Shown here in pieces: positions 16,437 through 24,775 of a DNA stretch of 64,000 bases. A program made the translations under genes and the position numbers. The notes below the pieces were generated by a model. It was not told the DNA's origin and searched no databases. It worked only from the letters and a program-made list of their open reading frames with translations. The stretch comes from Nocardia sp. CY41 (GTDB taxonomy: Bacteria > Actinomycetota > Actinomycetes > Mycobacteriales > Mycobacteriaceae): positions 31,788-95,787 of the forward strand of contig NZ_VUOS01000032.1 of the NCBI RefSeq assembly GCF_009829325.1, written 5' to 3'. How positions within the stretch are numbered: the first letter of the stretch is position 1; each line of letters begins with the position of its first letter.

Positions 16437-16784
16437 ATGGACATCGCCTACGTCGTCACGACGGTGCTGGCGGCCGCGGCCGCTTTCCTCGCGGCGGGCA
16501 TCGACGTGGTCCGCGCCGAGTGGATGCGGACGAATATGCGCGCCTACGGGGTTCCGGAGTCGTGGCTGACGCCGTTGGCCGTCGTCAAGGCGCTCGGCGG
16601 GGCGGGGCTGCTCGCCGGTCTGGCGTTTCCGCCGATCGGTGTGGCGGCGGGGATCGGGTTGGTGCTCTACTTCGTCGGCGCGGTGCTCACCGTGGTCCGG
16701 GCACGGTTCTATACGCACATCGGTTACCCGCTGCCCTATCTTCTGCTGGCCGCCGCCTCACTCGGGTTGTTCGTCACGTCGTGA
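16437..16784 (+). CDS. DoxX-like small membrane protein
   Basis: The 115-residue protein consists almost entirely of four hydrophobic helices (YVVTTVLAAAAAFLAAGIDV, LAVVKALGGAGLLAGLAF, VAAGIGLVLYFVGAVLTVV, LPYLLLAAASLGLF) with an RARFYTHIGYPLPY loop, matching DoxX-like family proteins. The function of the family is not settled; members are associated with redox or quinone metabolism. The ATG at 16437 is preceded by GAAAGG; a longer open frame upstream would overlap the sigma gene and its promoter and is rejected. It is the predicted target of the divergent ECF41 sigma factor. Confidence 0.82.
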   Translation: MDIAYVVTTVLAAAAAFLAAGIDVVRAEWMRTNMRAYGVPESWLTPLAVVKALGGAGLLAGLAFPPIGVAAGIGLVLYFVGAVLTVVRARFYTHIGYPLPYLLLAAASLGLFVTS

Positions 16785-17133
16785 ACGCGCATCGGCAGGC
16801 GCGATGAGCGTTGCCGTCGCACACCGGCGCGGGACAGTCTCGCCATCGCGCGGGTGCAGGCGTAGCCGGTGGCCGGTGCCGGTGTCAGAACAGTTCGTCA
16901 GCCCGTATCGGCACGTGATCTCGCGTGGCGGATGAGCGGACGTCGCCACGCGCCGTCCTGCCGCGCAGCATTCGAGGCACCTGTCGGACGCGGCGGTCCA
17001 CCGCCGCAGGGCCGGCCGATGACGTCGAAGCGCGCGGCCCGGCCCGGGACGGGGTTTCCGTGGGCAGTCCGAGCCCGCTGTGCCGAGATTCCTCCGGTGC
17101 GTCGCGTGCCGAACGGGAAGGAATGGACCGCCC
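16785..17133. other. 349 bp gap with no supported gene
   Basis: This stretch lies between the DoxX gene and the end of the GMC oxidoreductase gene, which converge. Frames that cross it are Arg/Pro/Ser-rich shadows. No clear stem-loop followed by T residues was found. Confidence 0.5.
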
Positions 17134-18720
17134 TTACCCGGCAAGGATGAACTTGGCCGCCTGCTCGCCGATGAACACCGCCGGTGCGTGCGTGTGCCCG
17201 CGGATGATGAGCGGCATCACCGAGGCGTCGGCCACTCGAAGTCCCTGCACGCCACGCACTTCCAGCCGCGGCGTGACGACGCTGGCGGCGTCGGTGCCCA
17301 TGCGGCAGGTGCCGACCGGATGGTAGAGCGTGTGCGCATAGGAGTTGAGCGTCAGTTCGAGCACGGCTTCGGGTTCCGCGGGCGCCTGCGGCGGATAGAT
17401 CAGCGGGCCGAGCACCGCCTTCATCGAGGGTTCCGCGGCGATGGCGGCGCACACGCGCAGCCCGGCCATGATGGCGGCGCGGTCGGCGCCCGCGCTGTCG
17501 GACAGGTAGCGCGGATCGATCACGGGTTTGGCGGACGGGTCGGCGCCGGACAGGGCGATCCGTCCCCGGCTCTGCGGACGCAGCAGCACTGTCGCCAGGA
17601 TCACGCCGTGTTCGGTCGGGTCCTGCAGTCCTTCGTAGTAGAACGGCGCGGGCGCGAAGACCAGTTCCAGATCGGGGAACTCCAGATCGGCCCGGCTGCG
17701 GATGAACCCGTACGCCTCGCCGACATTCGAGGTGAGCATGCCGCGATGGCGGATCAGGTACGCCAGCAGCTGGCGCGGCTTCTCGGCGCCGAACAACGAA
17801 TCGCCCGCGACGCTGTAGCCGAGCCCGGCGACCAGGTGGTCCTGCAGATTCGCGCCCACCTCCGGCGCGTGGTGGCGCACCTGGATGCCGTGGCGGGTCA
17901 GGTCGTCCCGGTCGCCGATGCCGGAGAGCATCAGCAGTTGCGGGCTGTTGATCGCGCCGCCGCACAACACGACCTCGCGCCGCGCGGTGACCGTGTGGGT
18001 GGCGCCGCCCCGGCGGTACTCCACGCCGACGGCGCGCGTGCCGTCGAACAGCACCCGGGTGGCCAGCGCGTCGCTGCGCACCGTGAGGTTCGGCCTGCGC
18101 AGGGCGGGCCGCAGGTAGGCGTCCGCGGTGCTCCAGCGGCGGCCGCCGCGCTGGGTGACCATGGTCTCGCTGAACCCGTCGGGCTGCGGACGGTTCGGCG
18201 GCTCGACCTGGTAGCCCGCCTCCTGGACCGCGGCCAGGTAGGCGGCGGTGAGGCCGCGCGGGCTGCGCTGGCGGGAGACGTGCAGCGGACCTTCGGTGCC
18301 CTCGTCGGGATACTGGGCGTTCTCCACACGTTCGATGCGCCGGAACTGCTCGACGGCCGCGGCGAAGCCCCACTCCGCACCCGCCAGCAGCGCCCACTCG
18401 TCGTAATCCGCGCGGAATCCGCGCACCCACATCATGGCGTTCATCGAGGACGAGCCGCCGAACATCTTGCCGCGCGGCCAGTAGATCTCGCGGTTCTTCA
18501 GTTCCGGCTGCGGCTGCGTGAGGTAGTCCCAATCCACCTCGGAGCGGAACAGTTTCGCGAAGCCGGCGGGAATGTGCGCGAACTTGTTCTTGTCCGGCGG
18601 GCCCGCTTCCAGCAACGCCACCGTGGTGCCCGGATCGGCGCTGAGCCGATTGGCCACCACCGCGCCCGCCGATCCCGAACCGACGACGACGTAGTCCGCG
18701 GAAAGCTCACCAGGTTGCAC
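17134..18720 (-). CDS. GMC-family FAD-dependent oxidoreductase (choline dehydrogenase-like)
   Basis: About 528 residues. The FAD-binding VVVGSGSAGAVVANRLS lies at the N-terminus, the GMC signature 1 region in GKMFGGSSSMNAMMWVRG (about 90) and the second signature in GGAINSPQLLMLSGIG (about 250). The active-site region is YHPVGTCRMG with a downstream IRGHTHAPAVFIGEQAA. GMC enzymes oxidise alcohols to aldehydes with FAD. The open frame begins at 18741, but the GTG at 18720 has GGAG at better spacing and leaves the FAD motif near the start. Likely supplies aldehydes to the dehydrogenases of the same catabolic block; last gene on the minus strand after TetR. Confidence 0.9.
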   Translation of the reverse strand: MQPGELSADYVVVGSGSAGAVVANRLSADPGTTVALLEAGPPDKNKFAHIPAGFAKLFRSEVDWDYLTQPQPELKNREIYWPRGKMFGGSSSMNAMMWVRGFRADYDEWALLAGAEWGFAAAVEQFRRIERVENAQYPDEGTEGPLHVSRQRSPRGLTAAYLAAVQEAGYQVEPPNRPQPDGFSETMVTQRGGRRWSTADAYLRPALRRPNLTVRSDALATRVLFDGTRAVGVEYRRGGATHTVTARREVVLCGGAINSPQLLMLSGIGDRDDLTRHGIQVRHHAPEVGANLQDHLVAGLGYSVAGDSLFGAEKPRQLLAYLIRHRGMLTSNVGEAYGFIRSRADLEFPDLELVFAPAPFYYEGLQDPTEHGVILATVLLRPQSRGRIALSGADPSAKPVIDPRYLSDSAGADRAAIMAGLRVCAAIAAEPSMKAVLGPLIYPPQAPAEPEAVLELTLNSYAHTLYHPVGTCRMGTDAASVVTPRLEVRGVQGLRVADASVMPLIIRGHTHAPAVFIGEQAAKFILAG

Positions 18721-18825
18721 TTTTCCCACTCCGATCTGCACCGACTACGGCAAAGATACGAGCAAGCATGCGCCGTGCGGTCCGGTTTCGGGTAACCGGC
18801 CCGAAGTCGTCCGGCGTTGTCCGCG

Positions 18826-19404
18826 CTACCGCAGAATCAGCAGCGCCGAGGCCTCGATGCGGTCGGCGATCTCGGAGTACGACCCGTAGCCCATGCCCGC
18901 GCGCACCAGTGCGCCCGCGTAGAGCAATTCCAGCGACTCGACCACGTCCGGGTCCGGATCCGGACCGAGCGCGCGGATGATGCGCTTGCGAATCTCGGCG
19001 CCGATGCGTCCGCGCAGATGCTCCACGTCGGGGTCGCGGCCGAGCAACGCGCTGGTGACCGCGCCGGAGAGTTCCTGCTCGTCGGCCACCAGCATCGCGA
19101 TGTTGCGCAGTTCGGCGACCACCCGGACGGTCGGATCCGGGTCCTCGCTGACCGGTGACGGCGATGCGACCAGCCGCCGCCAGAAGATCTCGGCGACCAG
19201 ATGCTCCTTCGACGAGAAATAGGTGTACGCCGTGGCTGTCCCGACGCCCGCCGCCGCGGCGACCATCCGGATGGTCATACCGGCGAACCCTTCCCGCGCG
19301 AGCACTTCCACCGCCGCGCGGGTCAGCTTGTCGACGGTGTCGGCCTGCTTGCCGGAGAGCCTGCGGCGGGTCGCTTCGAGAATGACGGAATCGGGTTCGG
19401 ACAT
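18826..19404 (-). CDS. TetR-family regulator of the catabolic block
   Basis: 192 residues with an N-terminal TetR HTH (residues about 22-68: KLTRAAVEVLAREGFAGMTI then MVAAAAGVGTATAYTYFSSK), followed by a variable ligand-binding domain. It lies between the GMC and KstD-like genes on the same strand. Immediately upstream of its ATG is GTGTCTGGATCC (19405-19416), a 10/12 match to the palindrome GTGTC-N2-GACAC that occurs twice in the divergent promoter region at 24.5 kb. I infer that it represses this block and itself. Its ligand is unknown; an aldehyde or hydrophobic acyl compound would fit the neighbours. Confidence 0.9.
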   Translation of the reverse strand: MSEPDSVILEATRRRLSGKQADTVDKLTRAAVEVLAREGFAGMTIRMVAAAAGVGTATAYTYFSSKEHLVAEIFWRRLVASPSPVSEDPDPTVRVVAELRNIAMLVADEQELSGAVTSALLGRDPDVEHLRGRIGAEIRKRIIRALGPDPDPDVVESLELLYAGALVRAGMGYGSYSEIADRIEASALLILR

Positions 19405-19416
19405 GTGTCTGGATCC
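19405..19416. promoter_or_regulatory. candidate TetR operator (autoregulatory copy)
   Basis: GTGTCTGGATCC directly abuts the tetR start codon and matches 10 of 12 positions of the GTGTCTGGACAC sites at 24465 and 24654. The left half is intact and the right half is degenerate. Confidence 0.45.
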
Positions 19417-19437
19417 TACTATGCGGACTGGAACGGT

Positions 19438-20907
19438 TCAGTTCTTGGCCGCCGCGATGCCGGCCCGGCGCCCGTAGAAACTGCCGTCGCCCAGCGACGC
19501 GCCGCTGACGTACCCGCCCGCGCACAGGCCCGAGGTGCACCGGCCCGCCGCGAACAGTCCCGGGATCGGCTCCCCGGAGACGTGCAGCACCCGGGAGTCC
19601 AGGTCGGTGCGCAGTCCGCCCAAGGTGAAACCGGCTGTGAAGCCGCGCATGTCGAACGCCGCCACCGGTCCGCGCAGCGGCCGCACCCATTCCGGCTTCT
19701 TGCCCAGCAACGGGTCCTCGCCGTTGGCGGCGTGCAGGTTGTAGCACTCCACGGTGGCCTGCAACGCCTGGCCGGGCAGGCCCATCTCGGCTTCCAGTTC
19801 GGCGATGGTCTCCGCCGCCCAGGTGGGAGGCTGACGGAAGAACGGCGTCGAGGTCTCGGTCGTGAGCGCCTCCTCGTAGGACGCCTCGTCGATCACCAGG
19901 TACGCCTGATTGTCCTGCTGGATCAGCGTCGCCTGCCCGATCCGGCCGGGGTAGGTGTCCTCGGTGACGTAGCGCTGGCCGCGCCCGTTGACCAGGATGC
20001 CGCGGGCCAGCAGTTGCGGGTCCCCGAAGAAGGCCACCTCGGTCGCGTCCATGTGCGCCAGTTCCGCGCCGAGCGCCTGGGCCAGCCGGATGCCGATGCC
20101 GTCGTGTTCCTCGATCGCCGCGGCGGGCCTGCCGATCAGCCGCGGTGCGTAGCCTTCGATCATCTCCTTGTGATAGGCGAAGCTGCCGGTGGCCAGCACG
20201 ACGCCGCGTTCGGCGCGGATGGCGACCGGCTTGCCGTAGCGGCGGGCGAGCACGCCGACCACTCGATCGTCGTCGTCGACGATCAGCTGCGCGATCCGCA
20301 TGTCGTATTCCGCGCGCACGCCCAGCGCTTGCGCGGTGTCGGCCAGCGGCTTCATCAGCATGTAGCCGCCGCCCTTCTCGCCGGTGCGCTTGTCGGCCAT
20401 CTGCGGGACATGGCCGCGCGGAGCGGGTTTCGCGATCGCGTTGAACGGCGCGGCGTTCTCGCCGCCGGAGTACATCAGTCCTTCGTCGTGCGGCGGCTCC
20501 CACCCCGGCTCGCCCCAGAACGCCTCGCGGAACGGCACGCCGCAGGACACCAGCCAGGTGAAGTGCTCGACGCTGCCGCGGCAGTAGTCGGCGATCTTCG
20601 CCTTGTCCACGCCGGGGCCGAGCGCGGCGAGCAGGAAGGTCTCCATGTTCTCGGGCGTGTCCTCGAAGCCGAGGGCCTGCTGCAGCGGTGTGCCGCCGCC
20701 CAGGTAGATGAAGCCGCCCGCCAGGGCGGCGGCGCCGCCCCAGCCGCCGGTGCGCTCCAGGACCAGCACGTCCGCACCGGCGCGGGCGGCCTCGATGGCG
20801 GCGCACACCCCGGCGATGCCGTATCCGGCGACGACGACGTCGGCCCGGTGATCCCAGGTCTCTACCCGGCTCGCGCGCAAGGGACGAATGGTGGTGGCGT
20901 CGGACAT
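19438..20907 (-). CDS. KstD-like FAD-binding dehydrogenase
   Basis: 489-residue flavoprotein of the fumarate reductase/3-ketosteroid-1-dehydrogenase superfamily. FAD motif DVVVAGYGIAGVCAAIEAAR lies at about residue 20, a GGWGGAAALAGGFIYLGGG loop follows, and the C-terminal FAD motif is LFAAGRCTSGLCAGGYVSGA with SLGDGSFYGRRAG. The middle domain contains GGGYMLMKPLAD and HDGIGIRLAQALGAEL. It would remove hydrogen from a ring or enoyl substrate; steroid specificity is a guess. The longer frame to 21033 invades the CMD gene; the ATG at 20907 is favoured. It is 14 bp downstream of the CMD gene, within the minus-strand operon. Confidence 0.88.
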   Translation of the reverse strand: MSDATTIRPLRASRVETWDHRADVVVAGYGIAGVCAAIEAARAGADVLVLERTGGWGGAAALAGGFIYLGGGTPLQQALGFEDTPENMETFLLAALGPGVDKAKIADYCRGSVEHFTWLVSCGVPFREAFWGEPGWEPPHDEGLMYSGGENAAPFNAIAKPAPRGHVPQMADKRTGEKGGGYMLMKPLADTAQALGVRAEYDMRIAQLIVDDDDRVVGVLARRYGKPVAIRAERGVVLATGSFAYHKEMIEGYAPRLIGRPAAAIEEHDGIGIRLAQALGAELAHMDATEVAFFGDPQLLARGILVNGRGQRYVTEDTYPGRIGQATLIQQDNQAYLVIDEASYEEALTTETSTPFFRQPPTWAAETIAELEAEMGLPGQALQATVECYNLHAANGEDPLLGKKPEWVRPLRGPVAAFDMRGFTAGFTLGGLRTDLDSRVLHVSGEPIPGLFAAGRCTSGLCAGGYVSGASLGDGSFYGRRAGIAAAKN

Positions 20908-20921
20908 GGTCAACGAATCCT

Positions 20922-21326
20922 TCACTGCTCGGCGGACGCGGATTGCGCGCGGGCGGCCTTCTTCTGCTGTGCCACGATCGTGCCCACCAGGATGTCGAGT
21001 TTGGTGCCGTTCGGCCAACCCACGTAGTGACATAAGAACACCGCGATCTCGTGCAACTGGTCTTCGGTGAGTTCGCCGTTGCGCAGCGCGGCCCCGATCT
21101 GGATGCCCGCGGTGTCGATCGCGCCTTGTGCCGTCAGTGCGCCGAGCAGCAGCAGCCTGCGGTCGCGGACGGTGAGCCCGGGCCGCGACCAGATGTCGGC
21201 GAAGAGGTGGTCGGCGGTGACGGCGAAGTGGGCGCCCGGGTATTCCTGGAACTCCGTGCCGTACACCTCGGCCATTTTGGCCAGACCGCGCTGTCGCACG
21301 GTGTCACCGGATCCATTGTCGCTCAT
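20922..21326 (-). CDS. carboxymuconolactone decarboxylase-family protein
   Basis: A 134-residue, all-helical protein of the CMD family: SRPGLTVRDRRLLLLGALTA, GALRNGELTEDQLHEI-type helix, and the family end FLCHYVGWPNGTKL. It lacks a CxxC pair, so it is not an AhpD-type peroxidase reductant; the single Cys-x-His in FLCHYVGWP resembles PcaC-like members. Function in this context is unknown. The ATG overlaps the stop of the HIBADH gene's successor arrangement by 4 bp (HIBADH stop at 21323). In M. tuberculosis a similar protein (Rv0771) follows aldA, an SDR and a HIBADH-like gene, the same order as here. Confidence 0.87.
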   Translation of the reverse strand: MSDNGSGDTVRQRGLAKMAEVYGTEFQEYPGAHFAVTADHLFADIWSRPGLTVRDRRLLLLGALTAQGAIDTAGIQIGAALRNGELTEDQLHEIAVFLCHYVGWPNGTKLDILVGTIVAQQKKAARAQSASAEQ

Positions 21327-22201
21327 GCTGATTGCCTTTCCGATGCGATGGTGCCGGTCCCGACGCCGAGTCCGGGACCGAGCCGTTCGAGGGCCGATTC
21401 GGCCAGCGGCAGCGCGGTGCCGAGCCGTTCACCCAGCTCCAGGGCGAGGCTCAGGTCCTTCTCGCCGAGGTCGCGCACGTGCCGCAGGATCGGCAGCCAG
21501 AAGTCGCCGTCCTGGATCGGGGCGGTGGTGTCGCGCAGCATGATGGCGCCCGGCCCACCGGTGACCGCGTCGGAGTGCCGCACCACCTTGCCGAGGGCGG
21601 TGAGGTCGAGACCGGCCGCCTCGGCCAGCCGTTGCGCCTCGGTGGCCGCGGTGAAAGAGACGAAGTGCAGCAGGTTGCGCGCCAATTTCATGCGCGTGCC
21701 CGCGCCGACCGGCCCGGCGTGCACGATCAGATCGGCGAAGCGGCCGAACGGTTCGCGCACTTGCTCGAACGCCACCGCGCTGCCGCCGACCATGACCGCC
21801 AGCGCGCCGCGGGTCGCGCCGGGCGCGCCGCCGCTGATCGGCGCGTCCACCAGCTCGACGCCGTGCTCGCCGCAGACCGCCGCGAGTTCTTCGGCGGTGC
21901 GGTCGCTGATCGTGGAGTGCACGGCGACCACGGTGCCCGGCGCGGCGGTCCGCAACACGCCTTCCGGGCCCGTGATCACGTCGCGGACCTGGGCGTCGTT
22001 CACCACGGTGATCGAGATGATCGCCGCCTGCCCGGCGAGTTCGGCGGCGGAGGCGACCGCTTCGGCGCCGGCGGCGAGGAACGGCTCGACCGCTTCCGGC
22101 CGCATGTCGCACACCGCGAGCCCGCCCGGCCAGTCCAGCAAACGCTTGGCCATCGGCGCGCCCATGTTGCCGAGGCCGAGGAATCCGATGCGAGCGCTCA
22201 T
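21323..22201 (-). CDS. 3-hydroxyisobutyrate dehydrogenase-like NAD(P)-dependent oxidoreductase
   Basis: 292-residue beta-hydroxyacid dehydrogenase. Rossmann motif GFLGLGNMGAPMAKRLL starts at residue 6, substrate-binding block DAPISGGAPGATRGALAVMV lies at about 118, and the catalytic lysine is in GAGTRMKLARNLLH (about 170). It would oxidise a hydroxyacid or hydroxyalkyl group to the semialdehyde. The start ATG at 22201 overlaps the SDR stop (ATGA), and a much longer open frame upstream is a shadow of the SDR and aldehyde dehydrogenase genes. Third gene of the minus-strand operon; corresponds by position to Rv0770 of M. tuberculosis (from memory). Confidence 0.9.
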   Translation of the reverse strand: MSARIGFLGLGNMGAPMAKRLLDWPGGLAVCDMRPEAVEPFLAAGAEAVASAAELAGQAAIISITVVNDAQVRDVITGPEGVLRTAAPGTVVAVHSTISDRTAEELAAVCGEHGVELVDAPISGGAPGATRGALAVMVGGSAVAFEQVREPFGRFADLIVHAGPVGAGTRMKLARNLLHFVSFTAATEAQRLAEAAGLDLTALGKVVRHSDAVTGGPGAIMLRDTTAPIQDGDFWLPILRHVRDLGEKDLSLALELGERLGTALPLAESALERLGPGLGVGTGTIASERQSA

Positions 22202-22950
22202 GACCGCACGATCTGTCCGCCGTCGACGTTGAAGATCTGCCCGGTGACCCAGCTCGCCTCGTCCGACAGCAGGTACAGGCAGGCGCCGACCAGGTCCTGC
22301 GGCGTGCCCATTCGCTTGAGCGGCAGGCGCTTGACGATGTCGTCGACGATCACCTCCGGGGTGACGGCCTTGGTGGCGTCGGTGTCGATCGGCCCCGGCG
22401 CGATCGCGTTGACGCGGATGTTCGACCCGCCGAGTTCGAAGGCCAATTGCTGGGTCAGCCCGTTGACGCCTACTTTCGCCAGGCCGTAGAAGCTGGAATA
22501 CAGCCATGCCGCGGTGGAGGACTGGTTGACGATCGATCCGCTGCCCCGCTTGGACATGTGCGGCCAGACGGCGCGGGTCATGATCAGAGCGCCGTCCATG
22601 TTCACGCTCATGAACTTCTTGTAGTAGTCCCACGGCACGGTCAACAGCAGGTTCAGCTTCATCTCGCCGTAGATGGCGGCATTGTTCACCAAGTGGTCGA
22701 TGGCGCCGAACTCGGCGACGGTGAGATCGGCCAGCGCGGTCGCGGAATCGGGATCGGCCACGTCGACCTGTCCGAACACGGCCGTGCCGCCGTCGGCGAC
22801 GATCTTCTCGACCACCGCCGCCCCGCCCTCGGCGTTCTTGTCGGCGACGACGACGTTCGCGCCTTCGGCGGCCAGCGCCTGCGCGTAGGCGGCGCCGATG
22901 CCCTGGGCGGCGCCGGTGACGATGGCGGATCTTCCCGTGAAACGGGCCAT
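22198..22950 (-). CDS. short-chain dehydrogenase/reductase
   Basis: 250 residues of a classical SDR. Cofactor motif TGAAQGIGAAYAQALA at residue 12, NNAAIYG (NNAG-like) at about 89, catalytic serine in IVNQSSTAAW, catalytic Tyr/Lys in YGLAKVGVNGLTQQLA (about 155), and the end LLSDEASWVTGQIFNVDGGQ. No C-terminal Met/Gly extension typical of mycofactocin SDRs is obvious. It would interconvert an alcohol and a ketone or aldehyde with NAD(P). 33 bp downstream of the aldehyde dehydrogenase and overlapping the HIBADH-like gene. Confidence 0.92.
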   Translation of the reverse strand: MARFTGRSAIVTGAAQGIGAAYAQALAAEGANVVVADKNAEGGAAVVEKIVADGGTAVFGQVDVADPDSATALADLTVAEFGAIDHLVNNAAIYGEMKLNLLLTVPWDYYKKFMSVNMDGALIMTRAVWPHMSKRGSGSIVNQSSTAAWLYSSFYGLAKVGVNGLTQQLAFELGGSNIRVNAIAPGPIDTDATKAVTPEVIVDDIVKRLPLKRMGTPQDLVGACLYLLSDEASWVTGQIFNVDGGQIVRS

Positions 22951-22983
22951 GGAGTTCAGCTCCTCTGTGTTGTCCCGCGGCGG

Positions 22984-24450
22984 TCAGGCCGCGGTGGCGA
23001 TGACTTTGGTCTCGAGGTACTCCTCGAAACCGGCGATGCCCATCTCGCGGCCGAGGCCGGATTGCTTGTATCCGCCGAACGGAACGTCGGCGGAGTACCA
23101 GATGCCGCCGTTCACGCTCAGCGTTCCGGTGCGCACGCCTTCGGTGACGCGCCGGATGCGTTCGGGCTCGGTACCCCACACCGAACCGGAGAGGCCGTAG
23201 GGGGAGTCGTTGGCGATGCGGACCGCGTCCTCGTCGCCGTCGTGCGGAATGATCACCAGGACCGGGCCGAAGATCTCCTCGCGGGCGACGGTCGAGCTGT
23301 TGGGGACGTCCGCGATCAACGTCGGTTCGACGAAGAATCCGCGCTCGCGCTCCGGTCGCCCACCGCCGACGACGATGCGACCGCCCTCGGCGCGCGCGAT
23401 GTCGATGTAGCGTTCCACTCTGGCGCGCTGGCGTTCGGAGATCAGCGGTCCGCAGACGGTGCGCGGGTCGGCCGGGTCGCCCGGCCGGATCCCGCCGAGC
23501 GTGGCCGCCGCCGCTTGGACCGCCCGGTCGTAGGCGGCGCGGGGAACCAGCAGCCGGGTGGACAGCGCGCATCCCTGCCCGGCGTGCACGCACACCGAGA
23601 ACGCCGCCACCGAGCAGGCCGCCGCGATGTCGGCGTCGTCGAGCACGATGAAGGCCGACTTGCCGCCCAGTTCGAGGAACGCCTTTTTCAGCGTCGTGGC
23701 GGCGCCGGTCATGACCGCGCGGCCGGTGGCCGTGGACCCGGTGAAACTGATCATGTCGACGCGCGGATCCGCGGTGAGCCGGGCGCCGAGCGCGTGGTCC
23801 GCGGAGGTCACGATGTTCACCACGCCCGCCGGGATATCGGTCTCCTCGGCGATGACGGCCCCGACCGCCGCCGCGCACCAGGGCGTGTCGGGGGCGGGTT
23901 TGAGCACGACAGTGTTCCCCGCGGCCAGCGCGGGTCCCAGCTTCGCGAAGTTGATCTGGTGCGGGAAATTCCACGGCGTGATCGCCCCGACCACGCCGAT
24001 CGGTTCCCGGCGCAGGGTTCGGCGGGTCTTGATGCCCATCGGCTCGGCGACGCCCAGATCCGTTTCCCAGTCGTAGGTTTCGGCGAGTCCGGCCGCGTAG
24101 GCGAGGTCGGCGACCGGGCCTTCCAGCTGCGGGCCGCCGGTGAGCATCCGCGGTGCGCCGACCTCGGCGATCGTGATCTCGCGCAGGTCCTCGACGTGGG
24201 ATTGCAGCGCGGTGCGCAGCTGCTCTAGGCAGCGGGCGCGGAAACCGTGATCGCGCGACCAATCCGTCTCGTCGAACGCGGTGCGCGCGGCCTCGATGGC
24301 GGCGTCGAGATCGGCCGCGTTCGCGTCCGCGGCGAGGCCGAGGACCTCCTCGGTCGCGGGATTCACCGTCGCGAAGACACCGTCGGCGCCCTCGACCAGC
24401 TTGCCGCCGATCAGCAGGCGGGACCCGTCGGCGGGCAGAAGGCTGCTCAT
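22984..24450 (-). CDS. NAD-dependent aldehyde dehydrogenase (AldA-like)
   Basis: 488-residue aldehyde dehydrogenase. Cofactor region GVVGAITPWNFPHQINFAKL (about 150), general base in FLELGGKSAFIVLDD (about 255), nucleophilic cysteine in CVHAGQGCALSTR (about 290) and C-terminal PFGGYKQSGLGREMGIAGFE. It oxidises aldehydes to acids with NAD(P). First gene of the minus-strand catabolic operon; its promoter region carries CTGTCTGGACAC (24465-24476) 15 bp upstream of the start and a KstR-like box (24513-24526). By content and order with the next three genes it parallels aldA (Rv0768) of M. tuberculosis. Confidence 0.93.
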   Translation of the reverse strand: MSSLLPADGSRLLIGGKLVEGADGVFATVNPATEEVLGLAADANAADLDAAIEAARTAFDETDWSRDHGFRARCLEQLRTALQSHVEDLREITIAEVGAPRMLTGGPQLEGPVADLAYAAGLAETYDWETDLGVAEPMGIKTRRTLRREPIGVVGAITPWNFPHQINFAKLGPALAAGNTVVLKPAPDTPWCAAAVGAVIAEETDIPAGVVNIVTSADHALGARLTADPRVDMISFTGSTATGRAVMTGAATTLKKAFLELGGKSAFIVLDDADIAAACSVAAFSVCVHAGQGCALSTRLLVPRAAYDRAVQAAAATLGGIRPGDPADPRTVCGPLISERQRARVERYIDIARAEGGRIVVGGGRPERERGFFVEPTLIADVPNSSTVAREEIFGPVLVIIPHDGDEDAVRIANDSPYGLSGSVWGTEPERIRRVTEGVRTGTLSVNGGIWYSADVPFGGYKQSGLGREMGIAGFEEYLETKVIATAA

Positions 24451-24464
24451 GGATTACTCCGATA

Positions 24465-24476
24465 CTGTCTGGACAC
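24465..24476. promoter_or_regulatory. candidate TetR operator, aldehyde dehydrogenase side
   Basis: CTGTCTGGACAC differs at one base from the perfect palindrome GTGTC-N2-GACAC. It lies 15 bp before the aldehyde dehydrogenase start, a position suited to repression. Confidence 0.6.
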
Positions 24477-24512
24477 GTGTACGGAATATAGTCCGGGGCG
24501 GTGATCGGTGGC

Positions 24513-24526
24513 AATAACAGGTTCTA
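24513..24526. promoter_or_regulatory. KstR-like box upstream of the aldehyde dehydrogenase
   Basis: AATAACAGGTTCTA fits TnnAACnnGTTnnA except at its first base. A second box of the same form lies before the other aldehyde dehydrogenase at 25.9 kb. KstR is the cholesterol-catabolism repressor of mycobacteria; binding here is a guess. Confidence 0.35.
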
Positions 24527-24653
24527 ACTCTGCCATTCTCGCCGATGTTGCCGCTCGAGGTGGCGTGACCGCTCGGATGCCTGGGGCGTGACGGCGGCGA
24601 TGCGGGCAAATGAGTGCTGGTCGCACGATTGTCGAGGCGCAGTGGCGGTGGTA

Positions 24654-24665
24654 GTGTCCAGACAC
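24654..24665. promoter_or_regulatory. perfect TetR-type operator, SDR side
   Basis: GTGTCCAGACAC is a perfect palindrome (arms GTGTC/GACAC). It is immediately followed by a second TGTCCAG (24667-24673), one helical turn on. It would control the rightward SDR-ferredoxin unit. Confidence 0.65.
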
Positions 24666-24775
24666 ATGTCCAGCTATCTGTCTTCACGTCGATGTCCCCG
24701 CCGTGGCATTCGGTGGAACGCGTTCTCGGTTTCGCCTGGTTTCGCCCGCCCGACCATCATCGTGGAGACCCGATA

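Noticed and set aside
17080..18795. 571-codon plus-strand frame
   Set aside because: Antisense to the GMC oxidoreductase; rich in Arg, Gln and His and without domain signals.
19431..19439. GAAC-G-GTTC palindrome at the end of the KstD-like gene
   Set aside because: Only four-base arms, and it overlaps the stop codon; too likely by chance.
21323..24514. 1063-codon minus-strand frame
   Set aside because: Only its last 292 codons are a real gene (HIBADH-like); the rest is the shadow of the SDR and aldehyde dehydrogenase genes.
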